Shown: one piece after another, positions 16,151 through 25,110 of the stretch
Layout: every line of letters begins with the position of its first letter
Position numbering within the stretch: the first letter of the stretch is position 1
Made by a program: the position numbers and the translations under genes
The notes under the pieces: generated by a model
Seen by the model: only the letters and a program-made list of their open reading frames with translations
Databases searched by the model: none
What the model was told of the DNA's origin: nothing
DNA from: DASYSL01 sp036003365
GTDB lineage: Bacteria; Eisenbacteria; RBG-16-71-46; DASYSL01
Direction of reading: 5' to 3'
Length of the DNA stretch: 36,087 nucleotides
Assembly (NCBI GenBank): GCA_036003365.1
Contig: DASYSL010000212.1
Span: 1-36,087, forward strand

Positions 16151-16374
16151 TGTGCTCCGAAGATTGCGGATGGCGAAGTGACTGGGGGACGGTCACTTAG
16201 TAGTTGTCATCCCCGAGTGAAAAGATCTGGAAACGTTCTCAGGATCCGGGAATGCGACGTTCAGTGACCGGGAACCGGCCCGGAGCGGCCGCCGGGAAGG
16301 GGCAAGGAGCTGGCAAAACACGTCCCGAGCTGGCGTGGCAGCATTCGGCGAGCATCCGCAATCTTCGGAGCACA
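16151..16374. repeat. 224-base interval bounded by a perfect 22-base inverted repeat
   Basis: The 22 bases at 16151-16172 are the exact reverse complement of those at 16353-16374. Each arm also contains a small dyad (TCCG-N7-CGGA). Between the arms is a perfect 7-base hairpin, AAGTGAC (16176-16182) with GTCACTT (16192-16198). The right arm ends four bases before the -35 of the udk promoter. No transposase and no clear target-site duplication were seen. Candidate explanations are a MITE-like element, a pair of looping operators, or the closing stem of a structured RNA. Confidence 0.75.
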
Positions 16375-16378
16375 GCCG

Positions 16379-16407
16379 TTGACCCGCCTCGGGGGCGCAC
16401 CTAGGTT
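16379..16407 (+). promoter_or_regulatory. Promoter of udk, predicted to give a leaderless mRNA
   Basis: TTGACC (16379-16384), a 17-base spacer and TAGGTT (16402-16407). Only seven bases separate the -10 from the ATG at 16415, so transcription should start at or within a base or two of the start codon. There is no Shine-Dalgarno sequence, which agrees with leaderless translation. Confidence 0.65.
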
Positions 16408-16414
16408 ACGCCCC

Positions 16415-17056
16415 ATGTCCCCCGCCCAAAGACCCATCCTGATCGGCATCGCCGGGGGCTCGGGCTCTGGAAAGACCCTCGTCGCCAAGACCATCCATCG
16501 CGACCTGGGCAGCGACAAAGTCGTGATCATCGACCAGGATAGCTACTACAAGGACCTCGAAGAGGTCCCGATCGCCGATCGCGACGTGCGCAATTTCGAT
16601 CACCCCGACGCCTTCGACACCGAGCTCCTGAAGGGGCACCTGGCGCAGCTGCGCGAGGGCAAGGCGGTCGAGCAGCCGATCTACGACTACACACGCCACG
16701 CGCGCACGCGCGAGACGCGGGCGATCGGCGAGCACGAGGTCATCGTGCTCGAGGGCATCCTCATCTTCTGGGACGAAGCGATGCGCGACCTGTTCGACAT
16801 CAAGGTCTTCATCGACGCCGACGCCGACGTACGCTTCATTCGCCGCCTGCAGCGCGACATTCACGAGCGCGGCCGCTCGGCCGATTCCGTGATCCGCCAG
16901 TACCAGGAGAGCGTGCGCCCCATGCATCTGCAGTTCGTCGAGCCCACCAAGCGCTACGCCGACATCATCCTGCCCGAGGGCGGCCACAATCGCGTCGCCA
17001 TCGATCTCCTGAAGGTGAAGATCAAGGACCTGCTGCGGGAGCGGGGAGCCCTGTAG
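16415..17056 (+). CDS. udk: Uridine kinase
   Basis: 213 residues, the normal length. The P-loop is GGSGSGKT at residues 14-21. IIDQDSYYKDL, RNFDHPDAFDTELL, YDYTRHARTRET and IVLEGILIF follow in the family order, and RFIRRLQRDIHERGRS forms the lid. The enzyme phosphorylates uridine and cytidine to UMP and CMP in pyrimidine salvage. The ATG at 16415 is chosen because an upstream in-frame TTG would lie inside the promoter. The mRNA appears leaderless. The gene heads a plus-strand run with thymidine kinase and a nucleoside-binding lipoprotein, which fits a salvage role. Confidence 0.93.
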   Translation: MSPAQRPILIGIAGGSGSGKTLVAKTIHRDLGSDKVVIIDQDSYYKDLEEVPIADRDVRNFDHPDAFDTELLKGHLAQLREGKAVEQPIYDYTRHARTRETRAIGEHEVIVLEGILIFWDEAMRDLFDIKVFIDADADVRFIRRLQRDIHERGRSADSVIRQYQESVRPMHLQFVEPTKRYADIILPEGGHNRVAIDLLKVKIKDLLRERGAL

Positions 17057-17077
17057 GCTCCGAGGAGAGCTGTAGAC

Positions 17078-18130
17078 ATGATCAGAACTCCGCTCATCCT
17101 CTCGCTTCTGTTGATGTGGGTCGCGTCGGCCGGTGCTTGGGCGGCGACGGCCCCGAGCGCGACGTACGAGTCGATTCGTGATCTGAAGGGTTACAGGCCT
17201 CTGGCCTTCGAGCCCTGGTCCCCGAGCGGGCGCTATCTCGGCATGATCGGCCGCAAAGGCGAGCTCCGCGTCTGGGACGCGGGCCAACCCGAGCAATCTC
17301 CGCGAGTGGTGGCCAGACATGCGGACGAGCTCGCGAGGTGGTCGCCGGATGGCGGCTGGCTCTTGTTCGAGGGTTTGGACAAGACGGAGTCTCACTGCCT
17401 CATCGCAGTCCGCTTGTCCGACGCGAGCCGGGACACCTTTCCTTTTCCCCTCGCGTGGCCGTACTTGTGGGCATCCGACGGCAGAATCTATGGCTGGACC
17501 GGCGGTCCGCAGGTCGCCATCGAGCAGCCCCATGATCACTGGCTCAAGCATCGTGTCGTGGCAGGGCCTCCCAAGCTTTGGTCGAGCGACCATCCGGGAC
17601 CGAATCCAGGGAAGGCAGTTCTCTTCTCTTCTTTCGGATTCCTGCCGGGCCCCAAACCCACGGAGTGGGATCTGGCCATCAACCGGGACCCGGCCGTGAA
17701 GTACGTCATTCTCGAGAGCGCTTTCCCCGGCGACTCGCTGTTTCTGGCGATCGTGGGCGGCTCGACCGCGGCGAGTTCGAGAAATTGCGTCATGGACCTG
17801 CGGGGAAACGTGATTCGCGAGATCAAGGATCCCAACGAAGCCGACGTCGGCGGCTGCATGGAACGCGCCGATTGGAATTCGGTATCCGCCGACGGAAAGT
17901 ATCTGATTGGTGCGCGGGAGAAGAAGCATTGGCCCTTCGTGAACGGAGAGCCTCACTCGATCGTTTACGTCGGGGACACCCGTGGGCAGTGGTCCACCCC
18001 GGTGAGAGGCGCGCTTGAAGGCGCAGGGCCGCGCTGGGCACCCAATGGCTACGAATATTGCGTGGAGGATCACATCGCCGGCGTCCTGCGTGTGGGCCGC
18101 ATCCGATTCGAGCGGGCGGGCTCCAAGTAG
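17078..18130 (+). CDS. Secreted beta-propeller-like protein of unknown function
   Basis: 350 residues, 21 bases after udk. The signal peptide ends near SAGAWA (about residue 22). The mature part shows repeated WSPSGRYLGMI, ARWSPDGGWLLFEG, SADGKYLIGAR and RWAPNGYEY segments, the TolB/WD40-like blade pattern, so a periplasmic or exported propeller is likely. I do not recognise a specific family. The third codon positions include noticeably more A and T than in the neighbouring genes, suggesting a less constrained or more recently acquired gene. It lies between uridine and thymidine kinase genes but nothing ties it functionally to nucleosides. Confidence 0.75.
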   Translation: MIRTPLILSLLLMWVASAGAWAATAPSATYESIRDLKGYRPLAFEPWSPSGRYLGMIGRKGELRVWDAGQPEQSPRVVARHADELARWSPDGGWLLFEGLDKTESHCLIAVRLSDASRDTFPFPLAWPYLWASDGRIYGWTGGPQVAIEQPHDHWLKHRVVAGPPKLWSSDHPGPNPGKAVLFSSFGFLPGPKPTEWDLAINRDPAVKYVILESAFPGDSLFLAIVGGSTAASSRNCVMDLRGNVIREIKDPNEADVGGCMERADWNSVSADGKYLIGAREKKHWPFVNGEPHSIVYVGDTRGQWSTPVRGALEGAGPRWAPNGYEYCVEDHIAGVLRVGRIRFERAGSK

Positions 18131-18162
18131 CCGCGCCCCTGCGCGACAGGATCGTTAAATGC

Positions 18163-18204
18163 TAGGCTCGGGCGCGAATCGAACAGCGCGTCCGAACTGG
18201 ACGC
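18163..18204 (+). promoter_or_regulatory. Possible -10 element and leader hairpin of tdk
   Basis: TAGGCT (18163-18168) matches the -10 form used at other promoters in this window, but no good -35 stands 17 bases upstream. A perfect 6-base hairpin (GCGTCC 18188-18193, GGACGC 18199-18204) lies in the leader before the GTG start of tdk. Confidence 0.3.
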
Positions 18205-18228
18205 AGATCATCGAAAGGAATCGCCCCC

Positions 18229-18840
18229 GTGAACGAAGCCCGGCCTCAAGCTACCGGCTGGATCGAAGTCATCTGCGGCTCGATGTACAGCGGCAAGACG
18301 GAGGAATTGATCCGGCGTCTGCGCCGAGCGCAGATCGCGCGCCAGCGCGTCGAGATCTTCAAGCCGGCCATCGACGAGCGTTACGCGAAGGACCAGATCG
18401 TCTCGCACAGCATGCAGACCATCCCGTCGCGCACCATCAAGGCCGCCGAGGAGATCCTGCAGTACGCCGACGAAGCGCAGGTGATCGGCATCGACGAGGG
18501 CCAGTTCCTCGGGCCCAATCTACCGGCGGTCGCCGAGCAGCTCGCCAATCGCGGCAAGCGCGTCATCGTCGCGGGGCTCGACCAGGACTTCCGCGGCCGG
18601 CCGTTCGATCCCATGCCCGAGCTGCTCGCCATCGCCGAGTACATCACCAAGACGCTCGCCATCTGTGTCGTGTGTGGCGCGCCCGCCAACCGCACGTACC
18701 GCACCGCGCAGGACATGGACGAGCGCGTGGTGGTCGGCGGCGCCGAGCTGTATGAAGCCCGCTGCCGCCTGTGCTACCAGACGCATGCCCCCAAGCCGGC
18801 CGACGCGCCCGAGCCTCGCGCGCGCGTGGCCGGCCGCTGA
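18229..18840 (+). CDS. tdk: Thymidine kinase (type II)
   Basis: 203 residues starting at a GTG with AAGGA about ten bases upstream. The Walker A loop GSMYSGKT is at residues 17-24, the catalytic base Glu90 is in IGIDEGQFL, and the structural zinc site is formed by Cys146 and Cys149 (CVVC) with Cys179 and Cys182 (CRLC). The lasso region with RTYR and the GGAELYEARC segment are present. It phosphorylates thymidine and deoxyuridine with ATP. It lies 26 bases upstream of the nucleoside-binding lipoprotein gene, suggesting uptake and salvage in one transcript. Confidence 0.95.
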   Translation: MNEARPQATGWIEVICGSMYSGKTEELIRRLRRAQIARQRVEIFKPAIDERYAKDQIVSHSMQTIPSRTIKAAEEILQYADEAQVIGIDEGQFLGPNLPAVAEQLANRGKRVIVAGLDQDFRGRPFDPMPELLAIAEYITKTLAICVVCGAPANRTYRTAQDMDERVVVGGAELYEARCRLCYQTHAPKPADAPEPRARVAGR

Positions 18841-18866
18841 GCTTCGCCTTCCACGGAGGAGTCTCG

Positions 18867-19886
18867 ATGCTGCGCCGAAGCGTTTTCTTGTTCGCTGTTT
18901 TCTTGCTCGTGTTCGCCGGCTGCGCAAAGAAGACGGAGCAGAGCGCCGGGACCAAGCCCGCTTCGTTCAAGGTCGGACTCGTGTTCGACGTCGGCGGACG
19001 CGGCGACAAGAGCTTCAACGACGCGGCCTACGCCGGCCTCGACTCGGCCAAGAAGACGCTCGGCATCGACTTCGAGGTCAACGAGCCGGGCGAGGGCGGC
19101 GATCGCGAGTCGGCCCTGCGCCAGTTCGCCTCGGGCAACGACGACATCATCTTCGGCGTCGGATTCCTCTTCTCCGACGACGTGAAGACGGTGGCCAAGG
19201 ACTTCCCCAACAAGAAATTCGCCTGCATCGACATGAACGTGGCGCCGGGCGAAACCCTGCCGCCCAACGTGGTGGCGCTCAAGTTCAAGGAAGAGGAAGG
19301 CAGCTATCTCGTGGGCGCGCTCTCCGGCTTGCTCACCAAGACGCACACCGTGGGCTTTCTCGGCGGCATGGAGATTCCGCTCATCAAGAAGTTCGAGGCC
19401 GGCTACCGCGCCGGAGTCGCCAAGGTGTCGCCCCAGACCAAGGTGCTGGTGAAGTACGCGGGCGCCACCGGCCAGGCGTTCAAGGATCCGACCAAGGGCA
19501 AGGAGCTGGGGCTCGCCATGTACGGCGACGGCGCCGACATCGTGTTCCACGCCTCGGGCTCGACCGGGCTCGGGCTCTTCGAAGCCGCCAAGGAGAAGAA
19601 CGCGCTCGCCATCGGCGTCGACTCCGATCAGGGCGACGCCATGCCGGGCCACATCCTGACCTCGATGGTGAAGCGCGTCGACGTGGCGGTGTTCGAGACC
19701 ATCAAGCAAACGATGGACGGGCAGTTCCCGGGGGGACAGGCGCGCATCTATGGCTTGAAGGACAACGGCGTCGGCTACGTCTACGACGCGCGCAACGCGG
19801 GCATGATCCCGGCCAACGTGAAGGCCACGGTGGACAGTCTGGGCAAGGAGATCGTGGCCGGGCGCATCAGCGTCCCATCGGAGTAG
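18867..19886 (+). CDS. BMP/PnrA-family nucleoside-binding lipoprotein
   Basis: 339 residues from an ATG with ribosome site GGAGGAG. The lipoprotein signal has lipobox VFAGC, Cys19. The mature protein is a periplasmic-binding-protein fold of the BMP (PnrA/BmpA/Med) family: KVGLVFDVGGRGDKSFND at the start of lobe 1, FGVGFLFSDDVK, GSYLVGALSGL with TVGFLGGMEIPLI, ADIVFHASGSTGLGLFEAA, and GVDSDQGDAMPGHILTSMVK. These proteins bind purine and other nucleosides and deliver them to a YufO-P-Q type ABC transporter. The matching transporter is at 21609-25110, separated from this gene by two opposite-strand genes. A hairpin follows the stop codon. Confidence 0.93.
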   Translation: MLRRSVFLFAVFLLVFAGCAKKTEQSAGTKPASFKVGLVFDVGGRGDKSFNDAAYAGLDSAKKTLGIDFEVNEPGEGGDRESALRQFASGNDDIIFGVGFLFSDDVKTVAKDFPNKKFACIDMNVAPGETLPPNVVALKFKEEEGSYLVGALSGLLTKTHTVGFLGGMEIPLIKKFEAGYRAGVAKVSPQTKVLVKYAGATGQAFKDPTKGKELGLAMYGDGADIVFHASGSTGLGLFEAAKEKNALAIGVDSDQGDAMPGHILTSMVKRVDVAVFETIKQTMDGQFPGGQARIYGLKDNGVGYVYDARNAGMIPANVKATVDSLGKEIVAGRISVPSE

Positions 19887-19895
19887 GAGCCTTCA

Positions 19896-19928
19896 GGGGA
19901 GCAGCAGTCTCGCTGGCTGCTGCTCCTC
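19896..19928. terminator. Bidirectional hairpin between convergent genes
   Basis: GGGGAGCAGCAG (19896-19907) pairs with CTGCTGCTCCTC (19917-19928) with one G-U wobble and a 9-base loop. It lies ten bases after the binding-protein stop and reaches into the stop codon of the convergent GNAT gene. There is no clear T-tract on either strand, so its strength as an intrinsic terminator is uncertain. Confidence 0.55.
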
Positions 19929-20847
19929 AGAGAAGCATCCCGCCCGCCAGCATGTAGCCCTCGAGCAGGCCGAGCGGCTTGGCCGACATCCAGGCGCCGA
20001 AGAACTCCGTCTTGAGCCCGGCATCGAAGAACGCGCTCATGGCTCCGGCGTTGACGCCCGGCACCACGACGAACATCTCTTTCGCTTTGAGCGCGCGCGC
20101 GGCTTCCTTGAGCGCCCAGGCGAGTCCGGCGCTGTAGCGCGGATCCACCACACCCGCCGGGCCCACGCGTCCCTTCTGGTTGACGATGGCGTAGCCGATC
20201 GTCTTGCGACCCGCCCGCACGAGGAAGAACCGGGCGCCACTCAATCCCATCACGTAGCGGATGTCGGGATCGCGGCGCGCACCGCGAAACCTGCGATCGA
20301 AGCGGGCCGCGATGGCGAGCATGCGCGGCGTCACCTTGCCCGGCTTCCCGACCGGCACGAGATCGACGCCGAGTTTCGGACGCGGTGACGGCTTGGCCTG
20401 CCCCTTGAGCAAGTAGAACATGCCGCGTGGCCGCATGCCGAACTTGAGGTAGAGCACCTGGGCGCGCGTATCGAGCGATGCATACACGCACCGCACCGCC
20501 GAGCCCGGGGGACGCGGGCCCGCGAAGGCGCGCGTCAACACGCGACGTCCGACGCCCTGGCTCTGCAAGCCGGGCAAGGTCCAGAACATCGCCAGGAAGT
20601 GAACCTTGCCGCGCAGGATCGTGGTGGCGAAGGCGACGACGCGCCCGCCCTTGACGGCAACGTGGAAGCCTTTGGGGTCGGTGCGCTGGACGTGGACGAG
20701 TGCGGCGGCCATGTCCGCCGGCCGCGACCGCGGAGGCGGGTTGCCCATGCGCCGCGCGAGATCGCGCGACGAGCGGATGAAGACGCGCGCACAGCCCAGC
20801 ATGTCGGCCGGGCGCGCCTGGCGATAGGTGATGGAGCCGATTTTCAT
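19927..20847 (-). CDS. GNAT-family acetyltransferase, probably two GNAT-like halves
   Basis: 306 residues. The N-terminal half has a good GNAT core: ITYRQARPADMLGCARVF, VAFATTILRGKVHFLAMFWT as the central strands, and LQSQGVGRRVLTRAF as the acetyl-CoA pyrophosphate loop. The C-terminal half (about 180-306) looks like a second degenerate GNAT domain, with RFFLVRAGRKTIGYAIV and a glycine-poor pyrophosphate region. Its substrate is unknown. The gene follows a lipoprotein gene by 20 bases on the same strand and is probably in one transcript with it. It ends within the hairpin shared with the convergent binding-protein gene. Confidence 0.8.
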   Translation of the reverse strand: MKIGSITYRQARPADMLGCARVFIRSSRDLARRMGNPPPRSRPADMAAALVHVQRTDPKGFHVAVKGGRVVAFATTILRGKVHFLAMFWTLPGLQSQGVGRRVLTRAFAGPRPPGSAVRCVYASLDTRAQVLYLKFGMRPRGMFYLLKGQAKPSPRPKLGVDLVPVGKPGKVTPRMLAIAARFDRRFRGARRDPDIRYVMGLSGARFFLVRAGRKTIGYAIVNQKGRVGPAGVVDPRYSAGLAWALKEAARALKAKEMFVVVPGVNAGAMSAFFDAGLKTEFFGAWMSAKPLGLLEGYMLAGGMLL

Positions 20848-20867
20848 CGCGCAAATCTACATCAAGA

Positions 20868-21467
20868 TCAGCTCGGCGGGCGGCTCGTGTCGGAGGCAGC
20901 CGGCGAGGCGGCGCCCAGCTCGATGTCGGTGAAGCGGTCGACGTTCCAGAAGAAGAGCTTCTGGCGGCCGTCGGGGCGCTGGTAGACGACGCCTTCCACG
21001 GGCACCACGAGGCTCTGACCGCCGACGTTCACCTCGTACTCGTTCTTGTTGCTCGTCTGGATCAACGGCATGGTGTCCATGGGGCTTTCGGTCTGCAGGA
21101 TGTAGGTCTCGAAGCGCCCACCCTCGGTCGGCTTGAGCACGACCAGGCGCACGCGCCTCCCTTGCTTGTCTTTCTTGGTGATCAAGGCGGCGTACGCGCT
21201 CGAGCCGGCGCCGAAGTAGTCGCCCGTGATGATCATCTGGTCCTGCTTGGGGTGGCCGGCGAGCCACGCTTCGCGCATCGCGGGCAGAACGTCCTTGGTG
21301 GCCACCGGCTGCCAGGTCGGGAAGTTCAGCCTCAGCGTGGCCTGGACTCCGGTACCCGCATCATCCTGCGCCGTCATGCAACCGGCGATCAGGACCAGTG
21401 CGCAGAGCGCGGCGACACGACGAGCGGAGCGCGCGAAAGCGGGCGTTGAGCGCATCCCGAAGCTCAT
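20868..21467 (-). CDS. Lipoprotein of unknown function
   Basis: 199 residues. The ATG at 21467 is preceded by a strong ribosome site (AAGGAGGAGGA); a second Met four codons later is possible. The lipobox is LIAGC with Cys30. The mature protein is largely beta (RLRLVVLKP-like strands, FETYILQTE, EYEVNVGGQSLVVPVEGVVY, KLFFWNVDRFTDIEL) with no recognised catalytic motif. I do not recognise the family. It is transcribed divergently from the ABC-transporter operon and together with the GNAT gene. Confidence 0.75.
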   Translation of the reverse strand: MSFGMRSTPAFARSARRVAALCALVLIAGCMTAQDDAGTGVQATLRLNFPTWQPVATKDVLPAMREAWLAGHPKQDQMIITGDYFGAGSSAYAALITKKDKQGRRVRLVVLKPTEGGRFETYILQTESPMDTMPLIQTSNKNEYEVNVGGQSLVVPVEGVVYQRPDGRQKLFFWNVDRFTDIELGAASPAASDTSRPPS

Positions 21468-21573
21468 TCCTCCTCCTTGGAGCGGACGACGAGGCAGCCT
21501 CCCAGGCTTGCCGCGGGCCAAGATAGCATGCCCGAAGCCACCTTTCCTGGTTTTCGGCCACTCGCGGCTCCGG

Positions 21574-21602
21574 TTGACGTCCGCCTCGCTTCCGGGGATA
21601 AA
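21574..21602 (+). promoter_or_regulatory. Promoter of the nucleoside ABC-transporter operon, probably leaderless
   Basis: TTGACG (21574-21579), a 17-base spacer and GATAAA (21597-21602). Six bases later is the GTG at 21609, so transcription should start on the start codon, as for udk. No Shine-Dalgarno sequence is present before this GTG. The -10 is a weaker match than at udk. Confidence 0.45.
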
Positions 21603-21608
21603 GGCCCG

Positions 21609-23152
<1,544 letters not shown>

Positions 23153-23156
<4 letters not shown>

Positions 23157-24184
23157 AGCGACTCCTGCCGCTCGTGCCCCCCTTGTTCGCGGTGGTCGCC
23201 GCACTCGCCGTCGGCGCGCTCTTCATTCTGGCCGTCGGTCAGGATCCGCTCACCGTCTACGGCGCCATGGCTTCCGGCGTGTTCGGGAGCGCGTACGGCT
23301 GGGGACAGGTGCTGTTCAAGGCCACGCCGCTCGTCTTCACCGGCCTCGCCGTGGCCCTCGGCTTTCGCGCCGGGCTCTTCAACATTGGCGCCGAGGGTCA
23401 GGCGCTCATGGGCTCGTTCGTCATGGGTGCGGTGGGCGCGTGGCTCGCGCCGCGGGCGCCGGGCGTGGTGGTCATGCTGGTCGCCGCCGTGGCCGGCGTG
23501 GCCACGGGAGCGGCCTACGCCGCCATTCCGGGCGTTCTCAAGGCGCGCTTCGGCGCCCACGAGGTGATCAACACGATCATGCTCAACTTCGTGGCCGCGG
23601 CGTTGATCAATTACTTCGGGCACGCGGCGTACGTGCACGAGACCGTGCATACGCCGGAGTTGCCACCGGGTGCCATGCTGGCGCGCCTCGGCGCTTGGTG
23701 GCCGCCGCTCGCCGGCTCGCCCGTGAACCTGAGTCTCTTTCTCGCCGCGCTCGCCTGCGTCGCCGTGGGCCTCCTGCTCTGGCGCACGCCGTTCGGCTAC
23801 GAGCTGCGCGCCACCGGCATGAATCCAGGTGCTGCCGAGTACGGCGGCACGCGCGTGCCGGCGGTGTGGGTGAAGGCGATGGCGCTCTCGGGCGCGCTCT
23901 CGGCCTTGGTCGGCGTCAATTTCGTGCTCGGCTACAAGGGCTACTTCGAGAGCAATTTCACCTCCGGCGTGGGCTTCCTGGGCATCGCCGTGGCCCTCCT
24001 CGGCCGCACGCATCCGCTCGGCATCGTGATCGCCGCCCTCTTCTTCGGCGCGCTCTCGCAGGGCGGGCTGGTGATCAACTCGATGGTGCCCAAGGAGCTG
24101 GTCGACATCCTGCAGGCCATCGTCATCCTCATGGCCATCGTGTCCCACGAGACCGTGGAGCGGTGGCTCAGGCGGCACGCGTGA
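23153..24184 (+). CDS. Nucleoside ABC transporter permease 1 (YufP type)
   Basis: 343 residues; its ATG overlaps the ATPase stop (ATGA). It is a polytopic BPD_transp_2 permease with about eight to ten membrane segments, and carries the family motifs GFRAGLFNIGAEGQALMGSF near residue 70 and GAHEVINTIMLNFVAAALI near 135 (the EAA-like contact loop region). It pairs with the second permease to form the heterodimeric channel for nucleosides delivered by the BMP-family lipoprotein. The stop overlaps the GTG of permease 2 (GTGA). Confidence 0.93.
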
Positions 24185-25110
24185 TCGGCGAGAGCGCGGG
24201 ACTGGTCGCCGCCGTCTTCCTGGCGCAGACGGTGCGCATCTCGGTGCCCTACGCCTACGGTGCCATGGGCTGCACCTTCAGCGAGCGCGGCGGCGTGATC
24301 AACATCGCCGCCGAGGGCATGTTCCTGCATGCCGCCTTGGCCTATACGCTGGCCGCCTACTTCACCGGCAGCGCGTGGCTCGGCGTGCTCGCGGCCGTCG
24401 CCGCCGGGCTCTTGACCGGTGCCTTGCACGCGCTCGTCACCGTGACCTTCCGCGCCGATCAGATCACGAGCGGGCTCGGCATCAACCTGCTCGCCGTCGG
24501 GCTCACGCGCTTCGTGCTCAAGGCGGTGTTCCACTCGTCGAGCAACTCCGAGCACGTGGCCGGCATCGCGCCGTGGAAGATTCCGGTCGTGTCTTCGCTG
24601 CCCGGAATCGGCTCGCTCTTCGAAACCCCGCTCGTGCTGGTGGCGGTGGCGCTCGTCGGCTTCTCGTGGTGGCTCCTCTTCCAGACTCCGTTCGGGTTGC
24701 GGCTGCGCTCGGTGGGCGAGCACCCCGAGGCCGCGGCCACGCTCGGCCTCGGCGTGTCGCGCCTGCGCTACGCAGGGGTCCTGCTCTCGGGGGCGGTGTG
24801 CGGCCTCGGCGGCGCGTGGCTCGCCAGCGATCAGCGCTCGTTCACCGACGGCATGTCGGCGGGCCGCGGCTACATCGCGCTCGCGGCCATGATCGTGGGC
24901 AAGTGGAATCCGGTGGGCGCCGCCCTCGCGTGTCTTCTCTTCGGTGCGGCGGAATCGCTGCAGATCCGCCTCCAGGGCGCGGGCATTCCCAACGAGTTCC
25001 TGCAGATGCTGCCCTACGTGGTGACCATGCTGGTGCTCGCCGGCGCCATCGGCCGCGCGCGTCCGCCGGCCGCGGTGGGCAAGCCCTACGATCCGGAGTC
25101 GCACGGATGA
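24181..25110 (+). CDS. Nucleoside ABC transporter permease 2 (YufQ type)
   Basis: 309 residues starting at a GTG (24181-24183) that overlaps the stop of permease 1 by four bases. The polytopic BPD_transp_2 family motifs are SVPYAYGAMGCTFSERGGVI and NIAAEGMFLHAAL near residues 18-50, DQITSGLGINLLAVGL near 95, and AGRGYIALAAMIVGKWNP near 225. It is the second half of the channel. Its TGA overlaps the ATG of purine nucleoside phosphorylase, so uptake and phosphorolysis are translationally linked. Confidence 0.93.
   Translation: MIGESAGLVAAVFLAQTVRISVPYAYGAMGCTFSERGGVINIAAEGMFLHAALAYTLAAYFTGSAWLGVLAAVAAGLLTGALHALVTVTFRADQITSGLGINLLAVGLTRFVLKAVFHSSSNSEHVAGIAPWKIPVVSSLPGIGSLFETPLVLVAVALVGFSWWLLFQTPFGLRLRSVGEHPEAAATLGLGVSRLRYAGVLLSGAVCGLGGAWLASDQRSFTDGMSAGRGYIALAAMIVGKWNPVGAALACLLFGAAESLQIRLQGAGIPNEFLQMLPYVVTMLVLAGAIGRARPPAAVGKPYDPESHG

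Larger units (their letters stand above)
15950..16414. other. Gene-free regulatory region between divergent genes
   Basis: This is the only stretch over 300 bases without a credible gene. It has lower GC than its surroundings and contains, from left to right: an inverted repeat CGGCCGG/CCGGCCG (16086-16131), a 22-base perfect inverted repeat (16151-16172 and 16353-16374), a 7-base hairpin (16176-16198), two imperfect direct copies beginning ACGTTC (16233 and 16257), and the udk promoter (16379-16407). A weak candidate promoter for the minus-strand regulator, TTGCGA-N17-TAAAGT, lies near 16115-16145. Confidence 0.6.

Noticed and set aside
16151..16374. 6S RNA as an explanation of the inverted repeat
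   Set aside because: The interior does not form a single rod with a central bubble; it holds separate hairpins and direct repeats, so the label is not supported.
17051..17070. TAGGCT at the udk stop codon as a promoter for the propeller gene
   Set aside because: No acceptable -35 at 16-18 bases; the genes are 21 bases apart and more likely co-transcribed.
16406..18073. Long minus-strand open frame across udk and the propeller gene
   Set aside because: Crosses two plus-strand genes, one of them a certain uridine kinase, and has no recognisable domain.
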